Notes: generated by a model not told the origin, from the letters alone. Positions 16,462 through 25,648 are shown, counted from the stretch's first letter. The stretch is DNA of 49,536 nucleotides from Candidatus Thorarchaeota archaeon (GCA_019894665.1 JAGXOC010000007.1:1-49536); one strand, 5' to 3'. Program-made: numbers and translations.

Positions 16462-17655
16462 TTAAGCCAAAGTTGTTCGCCGTACAAAAATGAACCAAGC
16501 AATCAGCAGGAGGATTAAGGAAAATTCCAAAATGATTATGATATCACCCATAAACTCGGCCAGCGCTACACCCTTGAATGCAGTGTCAGACATCATGACT
16601 CGACCGAGATTGAGGGGAAAATAGTCATCAACTAGACCGACATCCATGAAGCCGGTTCCCACGATTGTACTTCCAAAGAGAAGGAATAGGAACGATTGAT
16701 TAGCTTGGAGTGGTGTTGTGACAATTGTAGAGATCAGCACACCAAGAGCTGAACCAGAGAGTGACATCAATGCTAGGACAATGTTCATTGTGAGGTATTG
16801 TGCCCAGACATCGATATTGAAAAGTACCTGCCAGAGAATGAGCAAGAATTGTGCCTGGAACATTCCAACCATGAAGTACGCCGATACTTTTGCTAGTATT
16901 GCTTCCATCTTGCTTGCTGGAGTAAGGAGCATTCTGTTGAGAGGAATATCACCTACTATTGCCTGAGCTGCCGTAGCTGCAACAGCAATGAAAACAGCAA
17001 ACACAATCATGAAGACTCCAAATGTAGCCTCAAACCCGCCGGACCCAGGAGGCTGAAACTCAGCAACCATATTACTAGAAATCTCTCCTTTAACCCACCC
17101 ATGGTCGAAGCGAAAGCCTTGCACAACAACGCTAAAGGTTGAGAAGACAGCACCTTGGCTCATGAAATCAGTACTGCTAATATGAAGATCTACGAAAGCA
17201 GGAATATCTCCAGTGATGTTACCTTCAAATCCGTATGGAAGTACGGCATAGGCTGTTACCCTATCAAAGTATAATGCATCCAATGCTTCTACTTCTGTTT
17301 CGAATACTTGAACAATGAAGTCAGGACTGTTCGCGAGATACAAAGTGAAATTCGCTGACAAGTCCTCCCCAGGGAATGTATCAGTTGGGTCAATATCAAC
17401 GACACCTAATCTGATAGCACCCTCATTCTTACCGGTTTCAGGGGAGATGCCAATAGCACTCTGGTTGGTAGCAGCAAACATCGTCACCATGATCATTGTG
17501 GGTAGGACGAAAACAAGTAGGAGCGCGAATTTATCGTTCTGAACCAATCTGATTTCCTTAAGGAACATTGACCAGATACGCCACAACTTTGTGTTCTTCT
17601 TCTTTCCTACCTTAGACAAAGGTAATTCACCTGACTCGTCAATCTGGTTCTTCAA
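16462..17655 (-). CDS. ABC-2 type permease with large extracellular domain (orphan)
   Basis: 397 residues. One N-terminal helix (FALLLVFVLPTMIMVTMFAA) is followed by a ~170-residue extracytoplasmic domain and then five to six helices. This is the layout of YhgE/DrrB/ABC2_membrane_3 proteins. The conserved cytoplasmic GDIPLNRMLLTPASKMEAIL loop is present. No ATPase gene is adjacent, so it must use one encoded elsewhere; the NatA-like ATPase at 1082-2035 is a distant candidate. AAGGG 6 nt before TTG 17655 supports that start. Confidence 0.85.
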   Translation of the reverse strand: MKNQIDESGELPLSKVGKKKNTKLWRIWSMFLKEIRLVQNDKFALLLVFVLPTMIMVTMFAATNQSAIGISPETGKNEGAIRLGVVDIDPTDTFPGEDLSANFTLYLANSPDFIVQVFETEVEALDALYFDRVTAYAVLPYGFEGNITGDIPAFVDLHISSTDFMSQGAVFSTFSVVVQGFRFDHGWVKGEISSNMVAEFQPPGSGGFEATFGVFMIVFAVFIAVAATAAQAIVGDIPLNRMLLTPASKMEAILAKVSAYFMVGMFQAQFLLILWQVLFNIDVWAQYLTMNIVLALMSLSGSALGVLISTIVTTPLQANQSFLFLLFGSTIVGTGFMDVGLVDDYFPLNLGRVMMSDTAFKGVALAEFMGDIIIILEFSLILLLIAWFIFVRRTTLA

Positions 17656-17686
17656 CTACAGCCCTTTTATGGCTTTTCTGCCCGCC

Positions 17687-18592
17687 CTATGATTTGAGAA
17701 ACCCCAGAACTTCAGCGTTCATCAAGAGGTACAGGACCATTGTGCTTGAATCACCCCAGGTTTCAGAATGCTCTCGTACCTGTTTAGCAGTCATCCTCTT
17801 GCCTTGATTGTATAAGTTCCCCAGTATCTTCTGTATCACAAGGTCACCATATGCGAAAACAGTGAAGTTGCCTAGACCCGCTAATGACAACACTCGAATT
17901 GTCCATTCACCAATCCCCTTTATTGGTTTCAGCGCTGCAAGAACTTCTTCGTAAGGGACTCCAACAAATGAGTCGATATCCAACTCACCCTTAGCTACAA
18001 GACGTGCTACACCATGGATATATTCAGTCTTGTAGCCAAATCCAAATTTTCTGAGACCATCCAATCCCGATGTTGAGATGGTGTGAGCATCCGGAAAATA
18101 ATACCAAGACTGATCCTTGTAGGATACAGGTTTGGTTAGACCGAGTATCATTCGCTTCGTGAATATGTTTGCAGCTCTGTACGAGATCTGTTGTTGGGTT
18201 ATTGTCTTGATTAATGCTTCAAACGGCGTTGGTGACATATAGGGCCTAATACCAGCAATTCTAGGAACCAGATGGGCAACGATTGGATCTTCGCCCATTT
18301 GAATCAGTGCTTCCTCTATCTTAATCTCGAGTCCGAGTGTTCTCTTTACCAGTGTCCGAAGATCGTGTCTTCCTAAATCACTCACTGAGTGGCTAACTCG
18401 TAGCGATTCTCCAGGATTGGTTTGTCTGATGATGAATGCCACATGTTGATTATCCAAAGTATAGGCACGACCGAAGTATCCATCTCCAGTACGTTCAGGG
18501 ACTGGTTGGATTTCAGGGTATATCCAGGAATGTACCGAAGACAGCAAGTCGTAGCCTTTAGGGACATTGACGCGGAATGACAAATTTATCAC
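17687..18592 (-). CDS. HhH-GPD DNA glycosylase (AlkA-like)
   Basis: 301 residues. The C-terminal half carries the helix-hairpin-helix and Gly/Pro/Asp loop: LKPIKGIGEWTIRVLSLAGLG, then the catalytic-type Asp in AYGDLVIQKIL. Upstream, PFEALIKTITQQQISYRAAN matches the AlkA/Ogg family helix entering the domain. It probably removes alkylated (3-methyladenine) or oxidised bases. No C-terminal cysteine cluster is seen, so it is not an Fe-S endonuclease III. The GTG start has no good Shine-Dalgarno; a TTG three codons later preceded by GAGTG is possible. Confidence 0.88.
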   Translation of the reverse strand: MINLSFRVNVPKGYDLLSSVHSWIYPEIQPVPERTGDGYFGRAYTLDNQHVAFIIRQTNPGESLRVSHSVSDLGRHDLRTLVKRTLGLEIKIEEALIQMGEDPIVAHLVPRIAGIRPYMSPTPFEALIKTITQQQISYRAANIFTKRMILGLTKPVSYKDQSWYYFPDAHTISTSGLDGLRKFGFGYKTEYIHGVARLVAKGELDIDSFVGVPYEEVLAALKPIKGIGEWTIRVLSLAGLGNFTVFAYGDLVIQKILGNLYNQGKRMTAKQVREHSETWGDSSTMVLYLLMNAEVLGFLKS

Positions 18593-18681
18593 TCTTAGAA
18601 AGATAACAACATCCGCCAGAATGAAATCCAGCAGATGCGTAGTGTATTGAGATAGAATTGCAATTCAGAACGAGTCTGAAA

Positions 18682-18795
18682 CTACTCCTTATCCTTTTTG
18701 AAAGGGTTACCCTTGAAGGGATTCTTCGGAGCGTGCAATTTAATCTTGAAAGTTTCCTTTACCTTATCACCAGATGAGTCTTTATCCTCGCTCAA
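18682..18795 (-). CDS. Small basic protein of 37 residues (not in the ORF track)
   Basis: On the minus strand a TTG codon stands 6-7 nt behind an excellent Shine-Dalgarno (GAGAGGAGA). It opens 37 codons ending at TAG. The product starts MSEDKDSSGDKVKETF and ends with a proline/lysine-rich stretch (HAPKNPFKGNPFKKDKE). It lies in the only gap above 300 bases in this part of the window, between the glycosylase and a membrane protein. The family is unknown to me. The strong ribosome site and in-frame length make it likely to be real, but there is no homology evidence. Confidence 0.55.
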   Translation of the reverse strand: MSEDKDSSGDKVKETFKIKLHAPKNPFKGNPFKKDKE

Positions 18796-18924
18796 TGATT
18801 TCTCCTCTCGAACCACTAAGTGGCCTTGTCTGCAAGGTTTGTGAACCTATTTGAATCTATCATACATCCAACTACAGAGCATCAGAATTATAACAAAACC
18901 AAATGAAGAGAAACAAGAAACACG

Positions 18925-19272
18925 ATGGAGAGCAAATCTAATTCCTGGTTGGATGCACCGGTCGTGCGATTAATCATGATGGTCGTTGCCACCGTTTTAT
19001 TGAATTTTGGATTGTTCCCTGTTCTGAATTTTATTGCACCTCTTGTCTCAGGGATTATTATTGGATTCTTGGTTGCGAAAATAAGGGATGGTGTTGCCGT
19101 CAGTTTCTTAGGAACCATTATCAGCTTCTCCATTGTCTTTGTCATAGCTGAGTGGTTTGCAGGGTTTACAACACCGTTCATCGATGTTGTTGGAGCAGTC
19201 CTCATTATGGGAGGAATAGGTACCGCTGGTGGGTTGATCGGCTCTGTTATCTCTTCAAACGTTCGTAGTTAA
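18925..19272 (+). CDS. Small four-helix membrane protein (DUF5518-like)
   Basis: 115 residues with four hydrophobic helices: LIMMVVATVLLNFGL, FIAPLVSGIIIGFLVAKI, SFLGTIISFSIVFVIAEW and a glycine-rich last helix (VLIMGGIGTAGGLIGSVI). The length and Gly-rich helices resemble DUF5518-type archaeal membrane proteins, but the match is weak. No function is proposed. It is convergent with the C25-like gene, with 1 nt between the two stops. Confidence 0.6.
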   Translation: MESKSNSWLDAPVVRLIMMVVATVLLNFGLFPVLNFIAPLVSGIIIGFLVAKIRDGVAVSFLGTIISFSIVFVIAEWFAGFTTPFIDVVGAVLIMGGIGTAGGLIGSVISSNVRS

Positions 19273-19273
19273 T

Positions 19274-20425
19274 TCAAGTATCCACAACTAATCTTCCAGG
19301 AGTAAAATCTGCATTTGGACCAACTGTGGAACTCCTCAATGGATTGCCAAATAACACCCATTCTGCTGTCGAAACAGCGTTGTCGATTGTCAGGGTTGTT
19401 GTTTCCCCTTTTCGCACATTCTCAAGTTCAGCAATCACTTTTGATTCAAGGTTCTCTGTCAGAGCCTTGTCAACTGCCAGTTTCACCTCACCTATGAGTT
19501 CGTGAGAATCTAGGAGATCAAGAAAACCGAATTTCCACCCATCAGAATAAGCACAAGTCCGCCAGTCATCAAAAGGCTCGATATTGTTCATTGTATCAAG
19601 TGTTGCACCAATATATGAAGCTCCAGAGTTCAGAAACGCTTTCAGCAAAGGGCCTTCTTGTGCCGTGCTGCACGCTTCTGAAAACACAACGGGATACCCT
19701 TCAAACTTGATAGCTGAAGCCTGATCATGACTTAGGATGATCGAGTTATGTGTAGCCCATCTATCGGGAGTACCATGAATTCGGGCTGTGAATACACCAT
19801 CTGAGAATTGAAGGATGAACTCACTGACAGAGAGTAATTTAGCTTCAGCCTCAGTATATCGATATAGCACTTCAACATCGAATCCAAGTTCAACAAGCGC
19901 CTTTACATGTCTATTAGAACGACTGGGCTGGCTATCAAAGACAACTGCAATATCGCTATCCACAATGAATGGATCCATGTGATAGAGCACCGTTTCAGTC
20001 GGTCCAAAAATGCGACCAAACGGGAAATCGGGAATGCCATCACCGTCCAGGTCCTGAATAAACCAATCAGTGAAACCATAGGAACCCTGGTAGGAGATCT
20101 GAGTTGCAGGGAGCTCCTTATTGGTCCCGATTAGTAGTACACCCTTGTGATGTGTGGGGTCGTAGTTTTCGCGGATAGTCTTCTGAGTAAGAATCCATGA
20201 ACGACCCTTTTCTAGGATGAAATCAGACCCAAGTTCTTTGGCTTTACGCTCATATTGAGCTGCAGTCTCATCTCCAACTCTACCACAGACAACAAGCATT
20301 CGTTTGAGAAGATCCCTGTTCATTTTCCCTACATCAAAAGCAAGCTCAGCCTCATCTCTTTTCCTTCTGAATTTCTTCTTGATTTCGTTGATTGAACCAA
20401 GAGCGCTTTTGCTGATGATGTTCAT
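19274..20425 (-). CDS. Cytosolic caspase/gingipain-fold (C25-like) protein
   Basis: 383 residues. Central blocks match clan CD peptidases of the C25/clostripain group: KGVLLIGTNKELP, DLDGDGIPDFPFGRIFG, the catalytic-type His in ARIHGTPDRW and Cys in VFSEACSTAQ, then AFLNSGASYIGATL. Secreted gingipains have a signal peptide and propeptide; here neither is present, so the protein appears cytosolic. The start is set at ATG 20425 because GAGGGG lies 9 nt upstream; the track's TTG at 20479 has no site. It is divergent from the HAD phosphatase. Protease activity is inferred from the His-Cys dyad only. Confidence 0.75.
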   Translation of the reverse strand: MNIISKSALGSINEIKKKFRRKRDEAELAFDVGKMNRDLLKRMLVVCGRVGDETAAQYERKAKELGSDFILEKGRSWILTQKTIRENYDPTHHKGVLLIGTNKELPATQISYQGSYGFTDWFIQDLDGDGIPDFPFGRIFGPTETVLYHMDPFIVDSDIAVVFDSQPSRSNRHVKALVELGFDVEVLYRYTEAEAKLLSVSEFILQFSDGVFTARIHGTPDRWATHNSIILSHDQASAIKFEGYPVVFSEACSTAQEGPLLKAFLNSGASYIGATLDTMNNIEPFDDWRTCAYSDGWKFGFLDLLDSHELIGEVKLAVDKALTENLESKVIAELENVRKGETTTLTIDNAVSTAEWVLFGNPLRSSTVGPNADFTPGRLVVDT

Positions 20426-20497
20426 GGCAGTGGACCCCTCAACAAAAGTGATAATTACTGTTGCTAGTGTAGTCGTCAATCAGAATTATTGAAGGAA

Positions 20498-21160
20498 ATG
20501 AGCAATGATATGACATCAGAAATCAAAGTGATCGCACTAGACTTGGATGGAGTCCTTTTCGATGGTTCAAGTGCAACTTTTACGATCTCTCAACAAGTCG
20601 GATTGAAAGACCAATACATCGCACTTTTTCAGAGAATGGCTCAAGAGGGAATGGATCTAAGAGATTCAATAATTGAAGGCGCGAAGATTTGGAAGGGACG
20701 CCCAATTGATGCTGCATATCACTATCTGATAAAACGGCTACCACTGATGGAAGGCGCAGCTGAAACAGTTTCCACACTTAAAAAATGGGATTATGAAGTT
20801 GGTTGTATCTCAAGTGGAGTCAGTCAGTACTTCATGGAACCGTTAAGCCGAAGATTGAATCTTGATTTTGCATACTCCAACATTCTTGGATCTGATGATG
20901 GGGTTCTTGATGGAACAGTCCAGTATATTATGGGGGGTCCAGAAAAAGCTACAACAATCCTGCAATATGTCCAAATCAAGGAGCATTCGCAGGAATGCAT
21001 CGCAAGTGTGGGAAATGATTTGAATGATCTTGACATATTCAAGTTCTCTAGATTCAGTATTGCATTCAACCCAGTCGACAAGAGAGTGAGTGATGCAGCT
21101 TCAGTCACAGTAGACTCTAAGGACCTGCGCGATATTTTGCCGTACTTTGAGAGGTCTTAA
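20498..21160 (+). CDS. HAD-superfamily phosphatase, SerB-like
   Basis: About 220 residues with the four HAD motifs: DLDGVLFDG (nucleophile and acid/base Asp), SSGVSQYF, a lysine in PEKATTI and SVGNDLNDLDIFK. The helical cap between motifs 1 and 2 places it near the phosphoserine phosphatase group. The substrate could be phosphoserine or another small phospho-compound. Candidate starts are TTG 20489, ATG 20498 and ATG 20510. AAGGA is too close to the second and best placed for the third. It overlaps the convergent aminotransferase gene by 4 nt (TTAA). Confidence 0.8.
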   Translation: MSNDMTSEIKVIALDLDGVLFDGSSATFTISQQVGLKDQYIALFQRMAQEGMDLRDSIIEGAKIWKGRPIDAAYHYLIKRLPLMEGAAETVSTLKKWDYEVGCISSGVSQYFMEPLSRRLNLDFAYSNILGSDDGVLDGTVQYIMGGPEKATTILQYVQIKEHSQECIASVGNDLNDLDIFKFSRFSIAFNPVDKRVSDAASVTVDSKDLRDILPYFERS

Positions 21161-22293
21161 CCCAATATTTTCTGGAATGCACTCTTGATGTGTTCCTTGT
21201 CCTCCTCAGTGAGACTAGGATGAACAGGAATATCGAAGTGCCTCAAACCGATTTCTTCGGATATAGGTAGGTTGACTGCTGAGTAATCAGGATAGTCTAC
21301 AAACTTCGCCCATCTCCACTGCTGGATATTGAGATAAGTATCCTGCTTGTGACACGGTAACGCATAGACAGCCCTTGACCCAACACCCTCATTTCTGAGA
21401 GCAGTAACCAGCTCATCTCTGTTCATTTTTTCCGAATAAAGACGAGGAGCATAGAGATGGTATGAGGACTTGAATCCTGGATCTTCTACTTGTGGTTTGA
21501 TTGAGTTGAACTCTGAGAAGAAGTCATCATATTCTTGAGCGTTTACTCTTCGCTGTTTGACTGCGTCTGGTAATCTTTTGACCTGCTCGATTCCAATGGC
21601 AGACACAATATCCATCATTCGGTTGTTATACCCAATTCTGAAGTGACTATATCCACCCTCTTTACCACGACCATGGTTCTTAACCATCAGAATCTCATCA
21701 TAGAGCTCTTCGTTGTCAGTAGTGATCATGCCGCCCTCCCCGGTCATCATGTTCTTAGTGGCATAGAACGAGAAAGAGGCAACATGTCCCAGAGCACCGA
21801 CCTTCGTCCCATCGATTTCAGCACCATGAGCTTGGCAGGCATCCTCTATGACTAGTAGATCGTGAGAATCCGCAATATCCATGATTTGCTTCATGTCAGA
21901 AGGCAATCCGAAAATATGTACGGGCATGATTGCGCGGGTCTTTTCAGTTATAGCTTTTTCAATCAGATCAGGGTCAATGTTGTAGGTATCGGGTTTGACA
22001 TCTACAAAAACAGGAATTGCTCCTACCATCGCAATTGAATTTGCTGAAGCAATGAACGTGAAGGGAGATGTAATTACCTCATCTCCAGGCTGAATGTCCA
22101 TGGCTTCAAGAGCTGTACTCAACGCTGTTGTCCCATTGCTAGTAACTGTGGCAAATTTCGAACCAGTATACTCAGCAAAAAGTTTCTCAAGCTCCCGAGA
22201 GACCTTACCTTCCGCCAGCATCCCGGATTCTAGAACACGGTTTACAGCGTCTATTTCTTCTTGACCAATTATTGGTTTAGCGAACGGAATCAT
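21157..22293 (-). CDS. DegT/DnrJ/EryC1/StrS family PLP-dependent sugar aminotransferase
   Basis: 378 residues, typical length. Family blocks are MIPFAKPIIGQEEIDAV at the start, TSNGTTALSTALEA (cofactor phosphate loop), IEDACQAHGA and SFYATKNMMTGEGGMI with the PLP-binding lysine. The C-terminus HFDIPVHPSLTEED is also characteristic. Members transaminate nucleotide-linked keto sugars, so a role in glycan, lipopolysaccharide-like or N-glycan precursor synthesis is expected. No other sugar-nucleotide genes are adjacent except glmS far upstream. Confidence 0.92.
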   Translation of the reverse strand: MIPFAKPIIGQEEIDAVNRVLESGMLAEGKVSRELEKLFAEYTGSKFATVTSNGTTALSTALEAMDIQPGDEVITSPFTFIASANSIAMVGAIPVFVDVKPDTYNIDPDLIEKAITEKTRAIMPVHIFGLPSDMKQIMDIADSHDLLVIEDACQAHGAEIDGTKVGALGHVASFSFYATKNMMTGEGGMITTDNEELYDEILMVKNHGRGKEGGYSHFRIGYNNRMMDIVSAIGIEQVKRLPDAVKQRRVNAQEYDDFFSEFNSIKPQVEDPGFKSSYHLYAPRLYSEKMNRDELVTALRNEGVGSRAVYALPCHKQDTYLNIQQWRWAKFVDYPDYSAVNLPISEEIGLRHFDIPVHPSLTEEDKEHIKSAFQKILG

Positions 22294-22360
22294 GCCATTT
22301 CACACATAGCTGGAAATCTGTCCAAGATAAAACCCTTTGGCATGTATGACAAATGTACAG

Positions 22361-22924
22361 CTATGCCGTTGTGGCTTCAGGAGTCGCATCCAGCTCCTCC
22401 TGCATCTCCTTGTAGTAGGCATTCCGACGACGATTCTCAATCAGCCCCACAAGACCGATTGATGCGCTCATTGCTGCAAGTGCTACAAGCATATAGGCTA
22501 AGTTTGCGAGAAAGAAGATTATCGCTAGTGCTAGGCCACTCATAAAACCGGTAGATGCTCTAGTGAGGTTTGTCGTCTTTCTTGGAGTAAGTCTCTGACT
22601 CATCCAATCAATGATCGTTGTAAAGCCTAGTGCTACAGAAACAAAGAACCAAAACCACTCAGGGTTCAACTGAATCTGAAAGACCATGAGAAATAGTAGA
22701 CCTCCGCCCAAGCCGCCATAGATTCCGCTACAGCGTCCACACAAGTAGAGCGACCGACCCATGAAAGATACACGAAGGCAGTGACCATACATCGATGGCG
22801 GATGATGCGATAGTAGCATTTGGGCACCCCCACGGAAATCACCAGCCCGATCTAATTCATCCATGTCAACCAAGAGCTCGTCCGGATGTCTTGTACCTTC
22901 ATCTTCACTGCTCACAGGTATCAC
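22361..22924 (-). CDS. DUF2085 membrane protein
   Basis: 187 residues. The DUF2085 signature is clear: GHCLRVSFMGRSLYLCGRCSG near residue 48, with His/Cys ligands suggestive of a metal or heme-like site. Four hydrophobic helices follow and a polar C-terminal tail with a short coiled coil. The family is uncharacterised. A TATA-like GTTTTAAG 24-31 nt before the GTG start, with no Shine-Dalgarno, suggests a leaderless message. Confidence 0.85.
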   Translation of the reverse strand: MIPVSSEDEGTRHPDELLVDMDELDRAGDFRGGAQMLLSHHPPSMYGHCLRVSFMGRSLYLCGRCSGIYGGLGGGLLFLMVFQIQLNPEWFWFFVSVALGFTTIIDWMSQRLTPRKTTNLTRASTGFMSGLALAIIFFLANLAYMLVALAAMSASIGLVGLIENRRRNAYYKEMQEELDATPEATTA

Positions 22925-22947
22925 GCAAGGATACTCAGTCTGTGACT

Positions 22948-22955
22948 CTTAAAAC
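22948..22955 (-). promoter_or_regulatory. TATA box of the DUF2085 gene
   Basis: GTTTTAAG on the minus strand, centred about 27 nt before the GTG start. Confidence 0.45.
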
Positions 22956-23214
22956 CTATCGCTTCTGGCCACAACAACTATAGCAGTGAAAATCGACCTG
23001 TTCAGGTTTGATGAATTTCTTAAAGTTGACAATTAATATCTAATTGGGTCTCAGTTAAAGAAACAGCATGTCACCGGTGAACCTCTACAGACTATATCTA
23101 ACATCCGTTCTTACAAGTTTCAGAGCCATTTGGGCGATGTGAATGATTATACAGAACGACAATGGCAGGGTTTTAATGTAGGTTCAGATAATACACCTTC
23201 ACTTTAACAAGATA

Positions 23215-23721
23215 ATGGAAGTAATGACCATGGAGAAACTGCTACTCGTCGATATGGACAAGTGCACAGGATGCAAGCAGTGTACTTTGGCGTGTTCTCT
23301 GACAAAGGAAGACTTGTTCGACCCCAAGAGGGGTAGAATAAAGATTCTGAAGAAAGAGGATATTGCTCTTGGAATTCAGCTTGTGTGTGAGCAATGTGAA
23401 ACCTATCCATGTGTTGCGTCTTGCCCTGATGGAGCGCTATCAAGGGATGAAGCAACTGGGATAATAACTGTGGATGAAAAACTCTGCACATCTCAAGGCG
23501 CGTGTGTTGATGCTTGTATATATCATGCAATTCAACTGCATCCTGAAACAAAACATCCGATGTTTTGTGACTTATGTGGTGGAGAGCCGTATTGTGTGAA
23601 ACATTGTGTGCCTGGCGCATTGTTGTGGGTTGACAAGTCCGACGAGATGATCAAGGACAAGAAGAAACTCCGGTCAGCACGAATGAATATGTACCGTGAT
23701 CTCAAGAAGGAGGCCGCATGA
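23215..23721 (+). CDS. Four-cluster ferredoxin-type electron transfer subunit
   Basis: 168 residues with cysteine motifs for several [4Fe-4S] clusters: CTGCKQCTLACSL, CEQCETYPCVASCP, CTSQGACVDACIY and CDLCGGEPYCVKHCVPGAL. This is the HycB/NuoI-like polyferredoxin fold that accompanies aldehyde:ferredoxin oxidoreductases (AorB/BamC type). It presumably takes electrons from the tungsten enzyme encoded directly behind it; the two are 1 nt apart. ATG 23215 and ATG 23230 are both possible starts. Confidence 0.92.
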   Translation: MEVMTMEKLLLVDMDKCTGCKQCTLACSLTKEDLFDPKRGRIKILKKEDIALGIQLVCEQCETYPCVASCPDGALSRDEATGIITVDEKLCTSQGACVDACIYHAIQLHPETKHPMFCDLCGGEPYCVKHCVPGALLWVDKSDEMIKDKKKLRSARMNMYRDLKKEAA

Positions 23722-23722
23722 A

Positions 23723-25648
23723 GTGTACGGACATCAAGGAAAAATATTGCATGTTGATCTGAGCAAGGGTAAGACTTGGGTCGAAGACATACCTGAAGAA
23801 TGGAGAAGGCTATACATTGGATCAAGAGGTATCAACGCCAAAATCCTTTGGGATTATTGTAAAGATCCTGATATTACATGGGAGGATCCAAGGAACATCA
23901 TCATTTTTGCACCTGGAGCAGTTACAGGTACAACAGCCCCGGCATCAGGACGAACTTCCGTCACTACTGTGGGCTGCACGACAGGGCTCTATCTGAAGAG
24001 TAACACTGGGGGTCATTGGGGAGCTGAGTTAAAGTATGCGGGATACGACCATTTGGTCGTGCATGGCGTTGCAAGTGAACCATCTTACATTCTTATCGAG
24101 GATGACAATGTTGAGGTTCGAAGTGCTAAGGAATTATGGGGTAAGGATATCATCGAAACTGATGCCCTTCTCAAGAAGTGGCACGGAGAAGACTCTCGTG
24201 GTCTGTACATCGGACCCGCTGGAGAGAATCTAGTTAGAGCCTCTTCTATTCACTGTTCTCTCTTTCATGCTGCAGGGAGAGGTGGAGGAGCGGCAGTAAT
24301 GGGAAAGAAAAATCTGAAAGCTGTCAGTGTTAGAGGAACCAAACCCATCCGTGTGAAAGATCCAAAGAAATTCGCAGAGATTGCTGAAGAGATGCGTGAG
24401 AATCTGAGAGGAGACAGTGGTGCCCAAGGTTTGCATGAATTCGGGACAGCAGGTTCAATCGCTGCAGTGAACGAGATGCATGCATTTCCAGGAAGGAACT
24501 GGCAGACTGGTTACACAGAAAATGTCTATCCAATCTCAGGTCAGGCCTTGAATGAGCTTGGATACCTGAAGAGACGTGTCGCATGTTTTGGATGCACAAT
24601 TGGGTGTCATCGATACTCTGAGATTCCCAAAGGCCCTAATCAGGGAATTGCTAGTGGTGGACCAGAGTATGAAACCTTTGGGGCACTGGGGAACGGACCA
24701 GGAGTGATTGACACAGAGGGTGTACTTTTGGCAAATGAGATGTGTAATAGACTCGGTCTTGACACCATCACAGCAGGTGGTGTGGCTCAATGGGCAATCG
24801 AGAGCTATGAGAGAGGTGTTCTCACAAAGGAAGACACCAACGGCCTAGATCTTGGCTGGGGCAAGATTCCTGAGCTCCTAGCAACAATAGAAGCACTTGC
24901 TTATCGAAAAGGCAAGCTGGGTGATCTTCTGGCCGACGGTCTCAAGATAGCCACAGGCAAAGTTGGTCATGATTCATACAAATGGGCTGTGATAAACGCG
25001 AAAGGATTAGAGCAATCAAACGTCGAAACACGTTCAGCCAAGGCTTATGCACTCGCATTCGCCGTTAATCCACGTGGACCAGACCATCTCATGACAGAGA
25101 CATTTGCTGAATTTGGTTCGAGTCCAGAAGCAGTTGATTTGATTGAGAAGCTCACTGGAGACAAGAAATGGGCATCCTCCCACTTCACTGATTTCAGAGC
25201 GGAAATTGTGAGATGGCATGAAGACTGTTACGAGATCACTGAGGCTTTGGGCTTCTGTGTCTTCACATCAACAGCAGCCTTCGGAGTTAATCCAGACAAC
25301 ATGACAAGGCTCTATGCAGCCGCTACTGGCATTGAGATGACAGAGGATGAGATGATGCTCACTGGCCGCCGTGTCTGCACACTTGAGAAAGCTTTCAATA
25401 TAACAAGAGGTGCTACACGTGAGCATGACAATCTACCTTGGCGTCTCATGAATGAAGGAGCAAAATCAGGACCTTTGAAAGGAGCCACCAACTCCCAAGA
25501 GGAACTCAATGAGGCTCTGGATAACTATTACACCCTGCATGAGTGGGATCTGAAGACCAGTTGGCCTTACAGGAGTACTCTGGAAAAGTTGGGTCTCAAA
25601 GATGTAGCAGATCATCTGGATAAGCACGACCTGCTTCCAGTGGAGTAG
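23723..25648 (+). CDS. Tungsten-containing aldehyde:ferredoxin oxidoreductase family protein
   Basis: 641 residues covering the three AOR domains. The N-terminal beta-domain begins YGHQGKILHVDLS, and RGGGAAVMGKKNLKAVSVRG contacts the pterin. The cluster motif CFGCTIGCHR (CxxCxxxC) lies near residue 290 and the fourth cysteine in ALGFCVF near 500. GLDTITAGG and NPRGPDHL are further family blocks. It oxidises an aldehyde or, in some relatives, reduces a ring or acid. I put the start at GTG 23723, because AAGGAGG lies 10 nt before it; the track's GTG at 23696 lies inside the ferredoxin gene. Confidence 0.93.
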   Translation: MYGHQGKILHVDLSKGKTWVEDIPEEWRRLYIGSRGINAKILWDYCKDPDITWEDPRNIIIFAPGAVTGTTAPASGRTSVTTVGCTTGLYLKSNTGGHWGAELKYAGYDHLVVHGVASEPSYILIEDDNVEVRSAKELWGKDIIETDALLKKWHGEDSRGLYIGPAGENLVRASSIHCSLFHAAGRGGGAAVMGKKNLKAVSVRGTKPIRVKDPKKFAEIAEEMRENLRGDSGAQGLHEFGTAGSIAAVNEMHAFPGRNWQTGYTENVYPISGQALNELGYLKRRVACFGCTIGCHRYSEIPKGPNQGIASGGPEYETFGALGNGPGVIDTEGVLLANEMCNRLGLDTITAGGVAQWAIESYERGVLTKEDTNGLDLGWGKIPELLATIEALAYRKGKLGDLLADGLKIATGKVGHDSYKWAVINAKGLEQSNVETRSAKAYALAFAVNPRGPDHLMTETFAEFGSSPEAVDLIEKLTGDKKWASSHFTDFRAEIVRWHEDCYEITEALGFCVFTSTAAFGVNPDNMTRLYAAATGIEMTEDEMMLTGRRVCTLEKAFNITRGATREHDNLPWRLMNEGAKSGPLKGATNSQEELNEALDNYYTLHEWDLKTSWPYRSTLEKLGLKDVADHLDKHDLLPVE

